From the NCBI GenBank assembly GCA_903840165.1, contig CAIMEY010000073.1:62001-126000 (forward strand): DNA of 64,000 nucleotides, given 5' to 3'. Shown piece after piece: positions 1 through 9,529 of the stretch. Each line of letters opens with the position of its first letter. Position 1 is the first letter of the stretch. The notes under the pieces were generated by a model. That model was given only the letters and a program-made list of their open reading frames with translations, did no database searches and was not told where the DNA came from. The position numbers were made by a program, and so were the translations under genes. Source of the DNA: an uncultured Myxococcales bacterium. Lineage in GTDB: Bacteria > Myxococcota_A > UBA9042.

Positions 1-460
1 CGATGCCAGCTGCTGCCAGATCGTGAACGAGCCCGGGCTCCGCAAGACGCAGGCCATTGGTCATCATCACGTGGTCGCGCGGCAGGCCGCTTTGCTTGAG
101 CAGGGCCAGAATTTCAAAAAGTCGCGGATAAACCGTCGGTTCGCCACCAATCAAGATGGCGCGATCGCAACCACAGGCCTGACCGGCAGCGATCATTGCG
201 GCAATTTCGGGCCAGGCGACCCAGCCTTGGGCATCCTCGTGGGGAGGAACAGCGCAGTATAAACACGCAGAATTACAAGGCCTTCCTAGATCGATGTAGA
301 AGGCTGGCGTGATCCATTGGGCCAGTTGCTGCAGCACCGCATGGGGCTCGGCCAAAAGGACGTCCTGGCGACGACCATGAATATCTGCAACTGTTCTGCC
401 GACATAGCGCCGTTCAGACCAGGGAACTACGGGCTTTGGACGCGGCGAAGGCTCACTCAT
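1..460 (-). CDS. Radical SAM domain protein (partial, 3' end outside window)
   Basis: Absent from the ORF track because it has no stop in the window. Reverse-strand translation from ATG at 460: MSEPSPRPKPVVPWSERRYVGRTVADIHGRRQDVLLAEPHAVLQQLAQWITPAFYIDLGRPCNSACLYCAVPPHEDAQGW...ILIGGEPTVYPRLFEIL...VMMTNGLRLAEPGLVHDL. Has CxxxCxxC (CNSACLYC) and the GGEPT motif. Confidence 0.85.
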   Translation of the reverse strand, partial: MSEPSPRPKPVVPWSERRYVGRTVADIHGRRQDVLLAEPHAVLQQLAQWITPAFYIDLGRPCNSACLYCAVPPHEDAQGWVAWPEIAAMIAAGQACGCDRAILIGGEPTVYPRLFEILALLKQSGLPRDHVMMTNGLRLAEPGLVHDLAAAGI

Positions 461-510
461 GGCCTGCCAGTGTAGCCGGTTTGCCTACCGTCGGTGTAGC
501 GTGCACGGCC

Positions 511-2382
511 ATGACGCGCCGATCCACCGCGATCAATTCGGCAATTGCTTGTGCCAAGGCCATGTTGGGGCGGAGGTTCACCCTTGGCCATGCCTGGTGG
601 TGGCTTGGTCTGCTGCTGACCGGGCTGGCGTGCCAGTCTTTGCATCGCGGGAGGCAGCCTGAGCAAACCCCGCAAACGCTTTGGCAATTGGCCGCACAAT
701 CACCGCAGTTTCCCAGCGCCACGGCTCTAATTCGCTGGCACGCGCTGGTCGATGCTGGGGCGCGCACCTGGTGGACGCCACGGCTTACAGCGCAATTGCC
801 GCCGCCGCTGCGCCAAGTGGCACAGCTCAAGCGCTTGGAACTCCTTGTGAATCCTGAGCAGAGTCGGGCCATCCAAGGCGCTTGGCAGGCGTGGCTGCCC
901 CTGCCGGGTCAAGGGACCTGGACCGTCGATGGTGAGTGGCAGGCCCCGCGCGCCCAAGTCTGGCAGGCCCTTGGCGAGCCAGAACCCGCTTTTATTCAGC
1001 AGGGTTTTCTGAGCAACGACGACGCCAACGCCCTTGGGCAGCCAGCGAGCGCGCTGACGCTGCTAGGCAACGCGAACACCTTGGCCCCGCCCGCAATCCC
1101 CCTGCAGGCCGCGCCCGTGGCCGCTTGGCTGATGGAACGTTGCCGGCAGGACCTCGTCATGCACCACGATGTCCGCATTCTTGCAAACGAATCTGGACAG
1201 GTTGCGGAGATACTGCGCAAGACTCGGCCCCTGCCCAACTTGGGCGACGCCGACGCCACTTTGGCCCCGTGGCTGCGCGATGGCCAGGCGACGCCCCTCG
1301 ACCACGCCGACTATTGGCGCCTGTGCATGCACTATATCCCTGATATACAAGCGATTTCTCGGCAAGGAGCGTGGCAGGTCCATCATCCGCGAAGGGCCCA
1401 GGTGGCTTGGCTGGTGCCCGACAATCGCCAGGATTCCCTTGTGGCCCAGCGGCGAGGACGCGAGTGGCAAATTCTCCTTGATCATCTGGGGTTTTCGGCC
1501 AATGACCATCGCCCGGTGGTGATCTTGGACATCAGTCAACAGCGCGTGACGTGGACGGCCATGGGCCAAGCGCCGACCTCGTGGTACCCCGCCATCGTCG
1601 GACGGCCAGGACGCAGTGCAACCGGTGACAGCTACCAAACGCCAGTCCAAATCGGGCCAGTGAGCAGTCAGGGCCTTGAATTGTTTCCCAATTGGACAAC
1701 CTACGCTGCCTGCGCCTGGCCGGGGTCCCAGCGATGCCAGGGCGTATGCATGGTCGGCCATGGCCCGCAAAACCCGTTGGGATCCTTCAAGTTGGCGCCC
1801 AGCGCAATGCCCATCCCGCGCACGCGTTGTGCTGCTCACGCCCAAGAGTGTCGAGCGTCGCCGCGGGCCCACACCTATATCCATGCCACCAACCAGCCCT
1901 CGCGATTTGTCCGTTTTAGCAGTGGACAGCGGATGTTATCGCACGGCTGCGTCCGCGCCAGTCCGCCGCTGTGGCAGGCCGTGGTTGCTTCGCTCGGGCC
2001 CCAACCTCGCTGCCAAGAGTTTCAAAATCAACGTGTTTTAGCTGTGGACCAAGGGATGCTTCGCCTCAGCCGCGCCCTGCAGGCCTCGCGCGATGGACGG
2101 AGCACCCCGCAGGCTCTTTCTCCTTGCGAAACAAGTGATTGGCACGCTACGTGTTCTGCAGGCGATCGCGACCTTTGGCTACTATGGACCTACCCGGGCG
2201 GCGGCGCGGACGGAGCTGGCGACGGTTACCACTGGGATGAGCGAGCCATGGCCATTTGGCAAGCGGACCATGCGGTTACAGGAGTGGGCCCTGCCGAAAC
2301 CTCAGCGGACGATGCCGCGCTCATCAGGGCACTGGCCGAAGATGAGTTCGACCGTCACGCCGACGCCTGGCCGGAGCCATGA
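511..2382 (+). CDS. L,D-transpeptidase (YkuD-family) domain protein
   Basis: C-terminal half has HTYIHATNQPSRF...MLSHGCVRAS, the YkuD HxxN / SHGCVR catalytic signature. N-terminal hydrophobic segment WWWLGLLLTGLAC. ORF opens at 436; start at 511 is a guess. Confidence 0.8.
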   Translation: MTRRSTAINSAIACAKAMLGRRFTLGHAWWWLGLLLTGLACQSLHRGRQPEQTPQTLWQLAAQSPQFPSATALIRWHALVDAGARTWWTPRLTAQLPPPLRQVAQLKRLELLVNPEQSRAIQGAWQAWLPLPGQGTWTVDGEWQAPRAQVWQALGEPEPAFIQQGFLSNDDANALGQPASALTLLGNANTLAPPAIPLQAAPVAAWLMERCRQDLVMHHDVRILANESGQVAEILRKTRPLPNLGDADATLAPWLRDGQATPLDHADYWRLCMHYIPDIQAISRQGAWQVHHPRRAQVAWLVPDNRQDSLVAQRRGREWQILLDHLGFSANDHRPVVILDISQQRVTWTAMGQAPTSWYPAIVGRPGRSATGDSYQTPVQIGPVSSQGLELFPNWTTYAACAWPGSQRCQGVCMVGHGPQNPLGSFKLAPSAMPIPRTRCAAHAQECRASPRAHTYIHATNQPSRFVRFSSGQRMLSHGCVRASPPLWQAVVASLGPQPRCQEFQNQRVLAVDQGMLRLSRALQASRDGRSTPQALSPCETSDWHATCSAGDRDLWLLWTYPGGGADGAGDGYHWDERAMAIWQADHAVTGVGPAETSADDAALIRALAEDEFDRHADAWPEP

Positions 2383-3296
2383 TGGCCAAACCCATACAAC
2401 TCCTTGGCTTGTTGCTGATCTGCGCCTGCCGCGACCCGCAGCCACGGTCGGTCCGATTGGCCGATGTGATCACGCAGGTTGGGCAGACCTGGCAGGTGGC
2501 GCAGCAGCGTCAAGCACAGTCGCAGTGGCGCCAAGAAAGCGCAGCGCTGTGCCTGGCTACTGATTCGACAGCATCTGCAGCGTGCGTGGACGGCCATGCC
2601 CCAAGGACGACAATGCTCGCGGCCTGCGTGCAACTTGTCGATTTTTCTAACAAACACGTGTTGGCGAGCGTCGAACTGGTGGGTCCACCCAACGCGGCTC
2701 CCCTGCCCTGCGCGGCTGTTGGCGAGTGGGTCGACGATCCATCGCAAGGTCACGAGATCTTAGCTCAATTGTCAGACAATGCCTCAGCCACGGACCTGCC
2801 TCCCCTGCGCATTGAACGCCTCGAGCAGATGCTGGCTCGCGCGCAAGGGCAGGCCGAAGCTGCCCAGGTTCTGCTGGCGCTGGCCGGCCGGGCCCTGGAG
2901 CTGCAGTTGGTCAAGCCATTACCTATGCAACGAATTTCAAAGGAATTGGCGAGTTGGGATCGCCGGGCGCTGACGGCGTTCAACCAACAGATGCGCCTGA
3001 GCCTGCAGGTCGGACAGGGTTCATCAAGCCAAGAACTATCTGATCTGGCAGCGAAACTCGACATTGTTGGCGTGGCCTTCGCCTCGCCCAGTTCGTTGGG
3101 TCCACAACCAAGGCGCCCTCTTCCCCAGCCCAGCCAAGTGGTGACGTGGCTCGACCCTGAGCGCGCGCTGGCACAGAAACGCCCATGGCTGCTATGGATT
3201 ACCGTGCAGGCGCTCCCGGGCGAGGATGCCCAAGCCGCGGTCGCGTTGACCGCCCAAACCTGGACAGCGCTTGCCGCCACGCCCTTTGCCCCGTAG
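2379..3296 (+). CDS. Hypothetical lipoprotein
   Basis: Lipobox-like N-terminus MMAKPIQLLGLLLICAC; ATGA overlap with the upstream gene. Confidence 0.6.
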   Translation: MMAKPIQLLGLLLICACRDPQPRSVRLADVITQVGQTWQVAQQRQAQSQWRQESAALCLATDSTASAACVDGHAPRTTMLAACVQLVDFSNKHVLASVELVGPPNAAPLPCAAVGEWVDDPSQGHEILAQLSDNASATDLPPLRIERLEQMLARAQGQAEAAQVLLALAGRALELQLVKPLPMQRISKELASWDRRALTAFNQQMRLSLQVGQGSSSQELSDLAAKLDIVGVAFASPSSLGPQPRRPLPQPSQVVTWLDPERALAQKRPWLLWITVQALPGEDAQAAVALTAQTWTALAATPFAP

Positions 3297-3323
3297 GCTC
3301 GCTAGCCCAAATGGAGGTGCGCG

Positions 3324-3797
3324 ATGACCGAAGACTCGACGGGCAAAAGTCCCAGCATTCTTGAACAATTGGAGGTGACCAGCCCAAGCCAACAGGCTGA
3401 TTCGGCCCAGGGCGAGGCCCTGTCTGAGGCCCAAAGGCAGGCCGTGGCCGAGGCTGAGGCGCAAGTGAAGTCCTTGCCAACTTTGCTGCAAGGCGACCTC
3501 GACCCAGAACACTTGCAGGCCCTGCTGACGGACTACAGCAACTACGCGCAAATCAGCGAAGTTTTGGTCAAGACGGGGGCTTTGGATCGCGCCCAAGCGG
3601 AGCGGCCAACCCTGGAACAAGCTGTGGAACTCTTGGTGGCCGGCCGCGCCTTCGCCATCCAAGTCCGCTACCAGCATGACGGTCAGTGGTGGTGTGACGT
3701 CATCAGCAAACGCAGTGGTGGCGCGCGGTTAGTGCGCATGGCGTTTGAGCCCGATCCTGGATCGGCCAAGCCTGGTCCACAGCCAGCCCCGCAGTAG
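3324..3797 (+). CDS. Hypothetical protein
   Basis: 157-aa ORF following on the same strand with a GGAGGTG-type RBS upstream; no recognised domain. Confidence 0.55.
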   Translation: MTEDSTGKSPSILEQLEVTSPSQQADSAQGEALSEAQRQAVAEAEAQVKSLPTLLQGDLDPEHLQALLTDYSNYAQISEVLVKTGALDRAQAERPTLEQAVELLVAGRAFAIQVRYQHDGQWWCDVISKRSGGARLVRMAFEPDPGSAKPGPQPAPQ

Positions 3798-3820
3798 AGC
3801 GCCGGGGCGTTGCTCGGACC

Positions 3821-5071
3821 CTAAGCGTGCGCAGTGGCTGGCGGTTCAGCGGCTTCGACCGCGGGCGCATTCTTGTCCTGGTAGGTCAGCTTGCCGAGGG
3901 CCACCGGAATCGCGACCTTGATCAGCAGGGTGAACACCAGAAAGCCCAGGCCGAAAATGCCAGCAGCGACCTGGATTTCATGGCGCGACGGGTGGTAGGC
4001 ATAGACTTCACCCAAGGTGTCAGGCGTCAAGCCGGGAATCACCAGGGCGATGCCCTTTTCGATGTACACTGAGAAGTACAGAAGAACACAGCCAATATTG
4101 AGCGTAAAGAAGTTGTGCCGGGTAGCTGGAACCATGAACAGCACAAAGGCAATCATCGTGCCAATCACGCTTGGCCAAGCGAACAGGCCCAGACCTTCGT
4201 GGCCATCGAGCCCGAAGAACAGGTACTGGGTGTGCAGCAGGTGGTGGGTACCCGAGTAGTATTCCTTAAAGATTTCACAACCCAAGAAGAACAAGTTGAT
4301 GAAGATAGCGTAGGCCATCAACTCGGCGATCTTGTGAATGGCGGCATCCTTGATTTGCAGGCCGGTGGTCTTGCGGAGAATCTGAAGCAAAATCAGGATG
4401 ATCGCGGGACCAGAGCAGAACGCCGAGGCCAAGAAGCGAGGGGCCAAGATCGAGGCATTCCAGAAGGGCCGACCACCCAAACCGCTGTAAAGAAAGGCGG
4501 TTACGGTGTGAATGCTGACGGCCGCGGGGATGGACAAAAGCACCAGCGGAACCACGAAGGCGGCCACGGGCGGCTTGCCGCGGAAGGCTCGGTAAAGCAA
4601 GTGAGAAACGATGGTTACGTTGAGGACGAGGTACATGTTGAGCACGAGCACGTCCCAAGCCAGCAGCGAGCGCGGGAAGTTGATCGTGACAAAGTGCCAG
4701 ATGCGTTCGACATGGCCGATGTCGACGCTGACGAAGGCCATGCACATAACGATTGCGGAAATTGCGAGCAATTCACCAATGATCACAATCTCGTAGATAG
4801 GGCCCCAGTGGTAGATGTAGGCGGGGATCACCAGCACCACGGCGGCAGCGGCGACACCGACCAAGAACGTGAAATTGCCGATGTAAAATCCCCACATCAC
4901 CTGGTCGCGCATGCCGGTGACGATGAGGCCCTGCTGGAACTGGTCGACGTAGCCGACTGCACCAACGCCGATAAGGACCAAGAGGAAGGCCACCCAAGCA
5001 TAGTAGGTCTTGGATCCCTTGATAATATGCCGGAAACTGCCGGCTAGGAACTGAAATAGGTGTTGCAGCAT
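3821..5071 (-). CDS. NrfD/PsrC-family polytopic quinol-interacting membrane subunit
   Basis: 416 aa with about 8-10 hydrophobic helices; adjacent to ferredoxin-type Fe-S and cytochrome genes in NrfBCD-like order. Confidence 0.85.
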   Translation of the reverse strand: MLQHLFQFLAGSFRHIIKGSKTYYAWVAFLLVLIGVGAVGYVDQFQQGLIVTGMRDQVMWGFYIGNFTFLVGVAAAAVVLVIPAYIYHWGPIYEIVIIGELLAISAIVMCMAFVSVDIGHVERIWHFVTINFPRSLLAWDVLVLNMYLVLNVTIVSHLLYRAFRGKPPVAAFVVPLVLLSIPAAVSIHTVTAFLYSGLGGRPFWNASILAPRFLASAFCSGPAIILILLQILRKTTGLQIKDAAIHKIAELMAYAIFINLFFLGCEIFKEYYSGTHHLLHTQYLFFGLDGHEGLGLFAWPSVIGTMIAFVLFMVPATRHNFFTLNIGCVLLYFSVYIEKGIALVIPGLTPDTLGEVYAYHPSRHEIQVAAGIFGLGFLVFTLLIKVAIPVALGKLTYQDKNAPAVEAAEPPATAHA

Positions 5072-5114
5072 TGGGGTCCTCCTGTTCGGGACGAATCGGT
5101 CGAATGCCGTAGAA

Positions 5115-6122
5115 TCAAATGCCGTAGAAGTAGAAGAACCGCGGCTGCGTATTGAGGTCCTCTTTGAGGATGAATACGCGCTTGTTCTCTAGAACTGAAC
5201 GGATTTCACTCTTGGGATCCAATAAGTTGCCGAACTTGCGTGCGCCAACGGGGCAGATTTCCACGCAGGCCGGGTAGCGACCGTTGCGGCTGCGCTGGAT
5301 GCAGAAGGTGCACTTCTCGACCACGCCCTTGAGGCGGGGCCGGTTGCCCATCACGTGCATGTTCGGGTTGACCTGATCGGCGGGCAAGTACGGCTCTGCC
5401 CAGTTGAAACGCCGGGCGCCGTAGGGGCACGCGACCATGCAGTAGCGGCAACCGATGCACCATTCGTAGTCGACCACGACGATGCCGTCGGGTTCCTTCC
5501 ACGTCGCCTGAACCGGGCAAACCTTGGTGCAGGGCGGGTTTTCGCACTGCTGGCACTGCACGGGCATGTAGAACTTGCCCTCGCGCGGCACTTCCTCGGG
5601 GTTGTAGTACGGCGTGGCATGGGCCAAGTCGACGCCCTCTTCCTTGTTCATTTCCAGGACGCGAATCCACTGGATCGGATTGTTGTGATCACCGTCCGGA
5701 TTGGGGCGCGACTGGTTGTTTTCCTTGACACATGCGTGCACACAGCGCCGGCAACCGACGCAGCGCGACAGGTCCAAGGCATAGGCAAAGCGCACGCCTT
5801 CTGCGGCCGGAGTCGCGCGAACCTGAACATCTTTGTTAAAGCGCTTCTTGTACTTGCGCTCCAAACTGCTGATCAGGTCCTTGAGTTCGTTGCGGTCCAT
5901 CTCGCGCAGCCGGCTCTTGACAAAGCCGTCCATGCTGTCGGTCGAACAGGCCGCCGCGCTCAAGAAACTCGCGACAATTGCAGTGTGTTTGCTGAATTCG
6001 CGCCGGGTCAGGGACAGATCGCCCAGGCCGCGCTTGGTCGTGGGCAGGGGCCCTTCGACATCAGGGATTTCCGTTGGCACTTCAGGTAGTTCTGGGGAGC
6101 AGCAGCTCATCGCATCCTCCAA
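5115..6122 (-). CDS. Four-cluster [4Fe-4S] ferredoxin-type electron transfer subunit (NrfC/HybA-like), Tat signal-like N-terminus
   Basis: Cys clusters CVGCRRCVHAC, CQQCENPPCTKVC, CIGCRYCMVAC and CTFCIQRSRNGRYPACVEIC; LTRREFSKHTAIVASFLSAAAC. Alternative start at 6110. Confidence 0.9.
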   Translation of the reverse strand: MEDAMSCCSPELPEVPTEIPDVEGPLPTTKRGLGDLSLTRREFSKHTAIVASFLSAAACSTDSMDGFVKSRLREMDRNELKDLISSLERKYKKRFNKDVQVRATPAAEGVRFAYALDLSRCVGCRRCVHACVKENNQSRPNPDGDHNNPIQWIRVLEMNKEEGVDLAHATPYYNPEEVPREGKFYMPVQCQQCENPPCTKVCPVQATWKEPDGIVVVDYEWCIGCRYCMVACPYGARRFNWAEPYLPADQVNPNMHVMGNRPRLKGVVEKCTFCIQRSRNGRYPACVEICPVGARKFGNLLDPKSEIRSVLENKRVFILKEDLNTQPRFFYFYGI

Positions 6123-6200
6123 ATTCTTGGCGATTGACTTTGCGTCGGTTCAACCAGGCTCCGGTGCGCTCACCTTTGGGGTCAGCAGCACCGGCACGCC

Positions 6201-6845
6201 TTAGCGGATTTGGTCCGGGTGGACCGGCGGCGCTTCGGGTTTGAGCGGTTTGAAATGCGGCGAGTGCGGGCTATGGCAGTGGACGCAAAGCAGATATTGC
6301 TTCTCGCCACTCCATGAACCGGTGCGCTTGCCATGGACGCCGACCTTCCAATCGCGGTACTTGTCGCCATGGCACTGGCCGCACAAGCGATATGATTCAT
6401 CAAAGGTAATCGTCACTCCGCTGGCCAAGTGCAGCACGTCGCGGTTGGTCGCGTCGTGGCAATCCAGGCACCAGCGGTTTTCCTCGTCGTGGTGCAGCAC
6501 GATGTTGGTGTGCTCTTCTTTGAGCACGCGCCGGGTACGATTGACCTCTTCCGGGCTGTCATGGCAGCTCGAGCAAGGCCACATCTCGTTTGAAATCGGA
6601 GGCTTTGGCACAGGGAAAGTCTGCGATGCCGCATTGGGCATGTTCAGCGGGTTGGGGGGTAAACCCAGTTCCGCTGGCGGCAGATTGGCCTTGTCCGCGT
6701 GCACGGGGTCGGCTTCGTCCACGGCCGCCTTGTGGCTGGCCTTGGCAGGAGCGGGGTCACAACCCGTCGTCAACGCGATAGAAAATGCCGCAAGCCCGAA
6801 GGCCAAGGCGAACTGCATTATGATGCGCAAGAACCGGGCATCCAT
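6201..6845 (-). CDS. Multiheme (4 x CxxCH) c-type cytochrome lipoprotein
   Basis: Heme motifs CSSCH, CLDCH, CGQCH, CVHCH; N-terminus MDARFLRIIMQFALAFGLAAFSIALTTGC. Start ATG at 6845. Confidence 0.85.
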   Translation of the reverse strand: MDARFLRIIMQFALAFGLAAFSIALTTGCDPAPAKASHKAAVDEADPVHADKANLPPAELGLPPNPLNMPNAASQTFPVPKPPISNEMWPCSSCHDSPEEVNRTRRVLKEEHTNIVLHHDEENRWCLDCHDATNRDVLHLASGVTITFDESYRLCGQCHGDKYRDWKVGVHGKRTGSWSGEKQYLLCVHCHSPHSPHFKPLKPEAPPVHPDQIR

Positions 6846-7340
6846 CCGGGCACCTCCCAGCGCCTGCAAATCGCGGCGCCTAGCCCATACACTTGCAGGA
6901 TTTGTGCCAAACCGAAGAATAATGGATGCATCAGCTATGATTTCCAACTGTTTGACCACACATGGGCCACGCCCCAGGTCCGACCAGTCTGCGCGCGCCC
7001 CGTGGCCAATACCAGCACAAAGACTTGATATTCAAGTTTATTTTGGCAATAGCGACCAGGAGTCGCCCAGGACGGCAACAGGGGAAAATTCCTCACTTGG
7101 TCGGGCAAACCCGGCAAAAATCCCGCACCTGCGTCCCGACTTGTCGCGTTGGGCCTGATGGGCAATTCAACGCAACCGCCTGCTCGGTACGGCGCGCGAG
7201 AGGCCCATGCACAGAAAACCGCCACAGCAATGCCTTGTTGCTCGAGAAGCGCTTGATCGTCCATGCATCTGGCTCTTGCGCTCGGGGCTCTGTGGCGCTA
7301 GCTTGACGACCATCTCAACTTGCACCGGAGGTGCGCCATC

Positions 7341-8321
7341 ATGAATCACTTACCAGAAATTGCGATTGGTTTCGCGGTATTGTATGTATTCTTTTCGTCC
7401 TTTGTGACCGTCGCCCAAGGCTCGATCGCCGTCATCACCATGTTCGGCAAATACAGCCGCATGATGCGCCCGGGCCTGAACTGGAAGGTGCCGCTGTTTG
7501 AGCAGATTTACCGCCGTGTGTCGGTGCAAAACCGCTCCGCGGAACTCGAATTCCAGGCGACGACCACCGATCAGGCAAATGTCGGCTTCAAGGCGATGTT
7601 GCTCTACGCTGTAGTCAATCAGGAGGACGAGTCGGTCAAGAACGTCGCCTTCAAGTTCATTGACGAGCGCTCTTTCATGCAAGCCCTTGTGCGCACAGTG
7701 GAAGGCAGCGTGCGCGCCTTTGTCGCTACCAAGCGCCAGAGCGAGATCCTCGGCCTGCGGCGCGAGATCGTGCATGAGGTCAAGAACCAACTCGACGCTA
7801 GCCTCGAAGAGTGGGGCTATCACCTAATCGACTTGCAGATCAATGACATCGTCTTTGACTCGGTGATCATGGAATCGATGGCCCGGGTCGTGGCCTCGGC
7901 CAACCTGCGCGCCGCGGCGGAAAACGAAGGCCAAGCGCTGCTGATCACCAAGACCAAGGCCGCCGAAGCCGAAGGCCGCGCGATTCAGATCAGCGCCGAA
8001 GCCCAACGCGACGCCAGCCGCCTACAGGGCCAAGGTGTGGCGCAATTCCGCGAAGAAATGGCCAAAGGCGTGCGCCAGTCCATTGCCGAAATGACCGAGG
8101 CTGGCTTGGATCCGTCCTTCCTACTGTTCTTCATGTGGACGGAATCCCTCAAGCATTTCGCTGAGCAAGGCAAGGGCAACGTCATTTTCCTCGACGGCTC
8201 TACTGACGGCATGCAGCGCCAGATGCGTGAACTCATGGCGATGGGACAGCTCAAAGTGGCTGAAAACCTTCGGCAAACCCAGCAGTTCACACGTCCGACT
8301 GTGCCGCCGCCGCCGCGCTAG
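7341..8321 (+). CDS. SPFH/Band 7 (stomatin/prohibitin-like) membrane protein
   Basis: N-terminal TM then AQGSIAVITMFGKYSRMMRPGLNWKVPLFEQIYRRVSVQNRSAELEFQATTTDQANVGFKAMLLYAV; coiled C-terminus; GGAGGTG RBS upstream of 7341. Confidence 0.85.
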   Translation: MNHLPEIAIGFAVLYVFFSSFVTVAQGSIAVITMFGKYSRMMRPGLNWKVPLFEQIYRRVSVQNRSAELEFQATTTDQANVGFKAMLLYAVVNQEDESVKNVAFKFIDERSFMQALVRTVEGSVRAFVATKRQSEILGLRREIVHEVKNQLDASLEEWGYHLIDLQINDIVFDSVIMESMARVVASANLRAAAENEGQALLITKTKAAEAEGRAIQISAEAQRDASRLQGQGVAQFREEMAKGVRQSIAEMTEAGLDPSFLLFFMWTESLKHFAEQGKGNVIFLDGSTDGMQRQMRELMAMGQLKVAENLRQTQQFTRPTVPPPPR

Positions 8322-8405
8322 ACGCGACGCCAAGAGAACCAGAGCGGTCACGGGTAATTCCCGACGCATCATTGGCTTTGCGATGCTGTAGTTGGGCTAT
8401 GGGGC

Positions 8406-9389
8406 TTAGAGAAAGCGGTCCATGCCTGACACGCCGTCTGATCGCTTGTCTGCCGCGAATTGGTACGGCGGATCAAGTAGTTCATTGATTCTGTTCATCA
8501 AGATATCGGTCGCTGCCTGAAAGGCCGGCCCGTGGTCGTGCGCCGCAGTCCGGCTCAGCGGCAAGTAGGGCTGCTTCGGACGCAAAGGCCCGAATTCAGG
8601 CCCATCTGGCAGCAGGGGCTGGCCGATTCGGTACACGATGCGCCCGCCTTGGGCCCAGGGCGAGTTGGTGGGATACACCTTGTCCGAACCGTTGCAGCCA
8701 ATGGGGACAACCGTTGCGTCCAGGCTCCAGGCCATCTGCATCAGGCCGATGTGACCGCGCGACAAGGCCAGCGAACGCGTCCCTTGGGGAAAAATCAGCA
8801 GGTTGCAGCCTAAATCCTTGATCGCATAGCGATTAAGCCGAACGACCTCGGCGATCAGCGCGTCGAACTCCAGGTCAAAGGCGCGCAGGAAGCCCTCAGG
8901 CGTACCATCGGCCCAGGCGGCAAAAAACGGCTTTAGGTCAAGAAGTTGCTGCGAATATTGCGGCAACCGCCCCGAATCCACCAAATCGCGCAGGAGGCGA
9001 TACTCGGCTTCGGAGGGCTTTCGCCGCATTAGCTTTTGAAAACGGGTACTTAGAATATAGCCCCGCGATGGCATGGGGATATTGTTCATCGAGTCAAGGA
9101 AGCGCCCTACCCACTTGTTTTCATAGTATTTTCCCTTCACCCACGTTGCCGTGAAGCGAAAGCCCTGCCGGTACATCTGGTACTGCAACGGCCAGTAGTT
9201 GTACCGGTCGGTATGGTTCATGGCTAGGATAACCGCCCGATCTTTAGGCAAATTCTCTGTGCCTTGCAGTTCAATGCGGGTGCGATGCGGCAGCAGGTAA
9301 TCCCAACGCAGCACCCCTTCGGCCATCAAGTACTGGCCTGGGGGGTGGCGATGCAGCTTAAGACTTTGTAAACGTTGCAGATCGAGCAT
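8406..9389 (-). CDS. Lysophospholipid/1-acyl-glycerol-3-phosphate acyltransferase family protein
   Basis: PlsC-type motifs: NHTDRYNYWP (motif I region) and FPQGTRS (motif III). Confidence 0.75.
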   Translation of the reverse strand: MLDLQRLQSLKLHRHPPGQYLMAEGVLRWDYLLPHRTRIELQGTENLPKDRAVILAMNHTDRYNYWPLQYQMYRQGFRFTATWVKGKYYENKWVGRFLDSMNNIPMPSRGYILSTRFQKLMRRKPSEAEYRLLRDLVDSGRLPQYSQQLLDLKPFFAAWADGTPEGFLRAFDLEFDALIAEVVRLNRYAIKDLGCNLLIFPQGTRSLALSRGHIGLMQMAWSLDATVVPIGCNGSDKVYPTNSPWAQGGRIVYRIGQPLLPDGPEFGPLRPKQPYLPLSRTAAHDHGPAFQAATDILMNRINELLDPPYQFAADKRSDGVSGMDRFL

Positions 9390-9529
9390 ACCACTCCGTC
9401 AATGCGTGGGCTGACCTTGACCAGACTCGCCGGTTCGCTGAGGTAGCCGAGGTGCGCAATTTGCTGAATCTCTTGCGATCACTGCGCGTACGGCGCAAGC
9501 AGAAAGTGTCCTGAGGACAGTCTCGCGCG

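Noticed and set aside
4115-5047. 310-aa plus-strand ORF
   Set aside because: Antisense to the NrfD gene; His/Asp/Gln-rich product with no hydrophobic or domain structure.
6241-7158. 305-aa plus-strand ORF
   Set aside because: Antisense to the tetraheme cytochrome, whose minus-strand CxxCH motifs are decisive.
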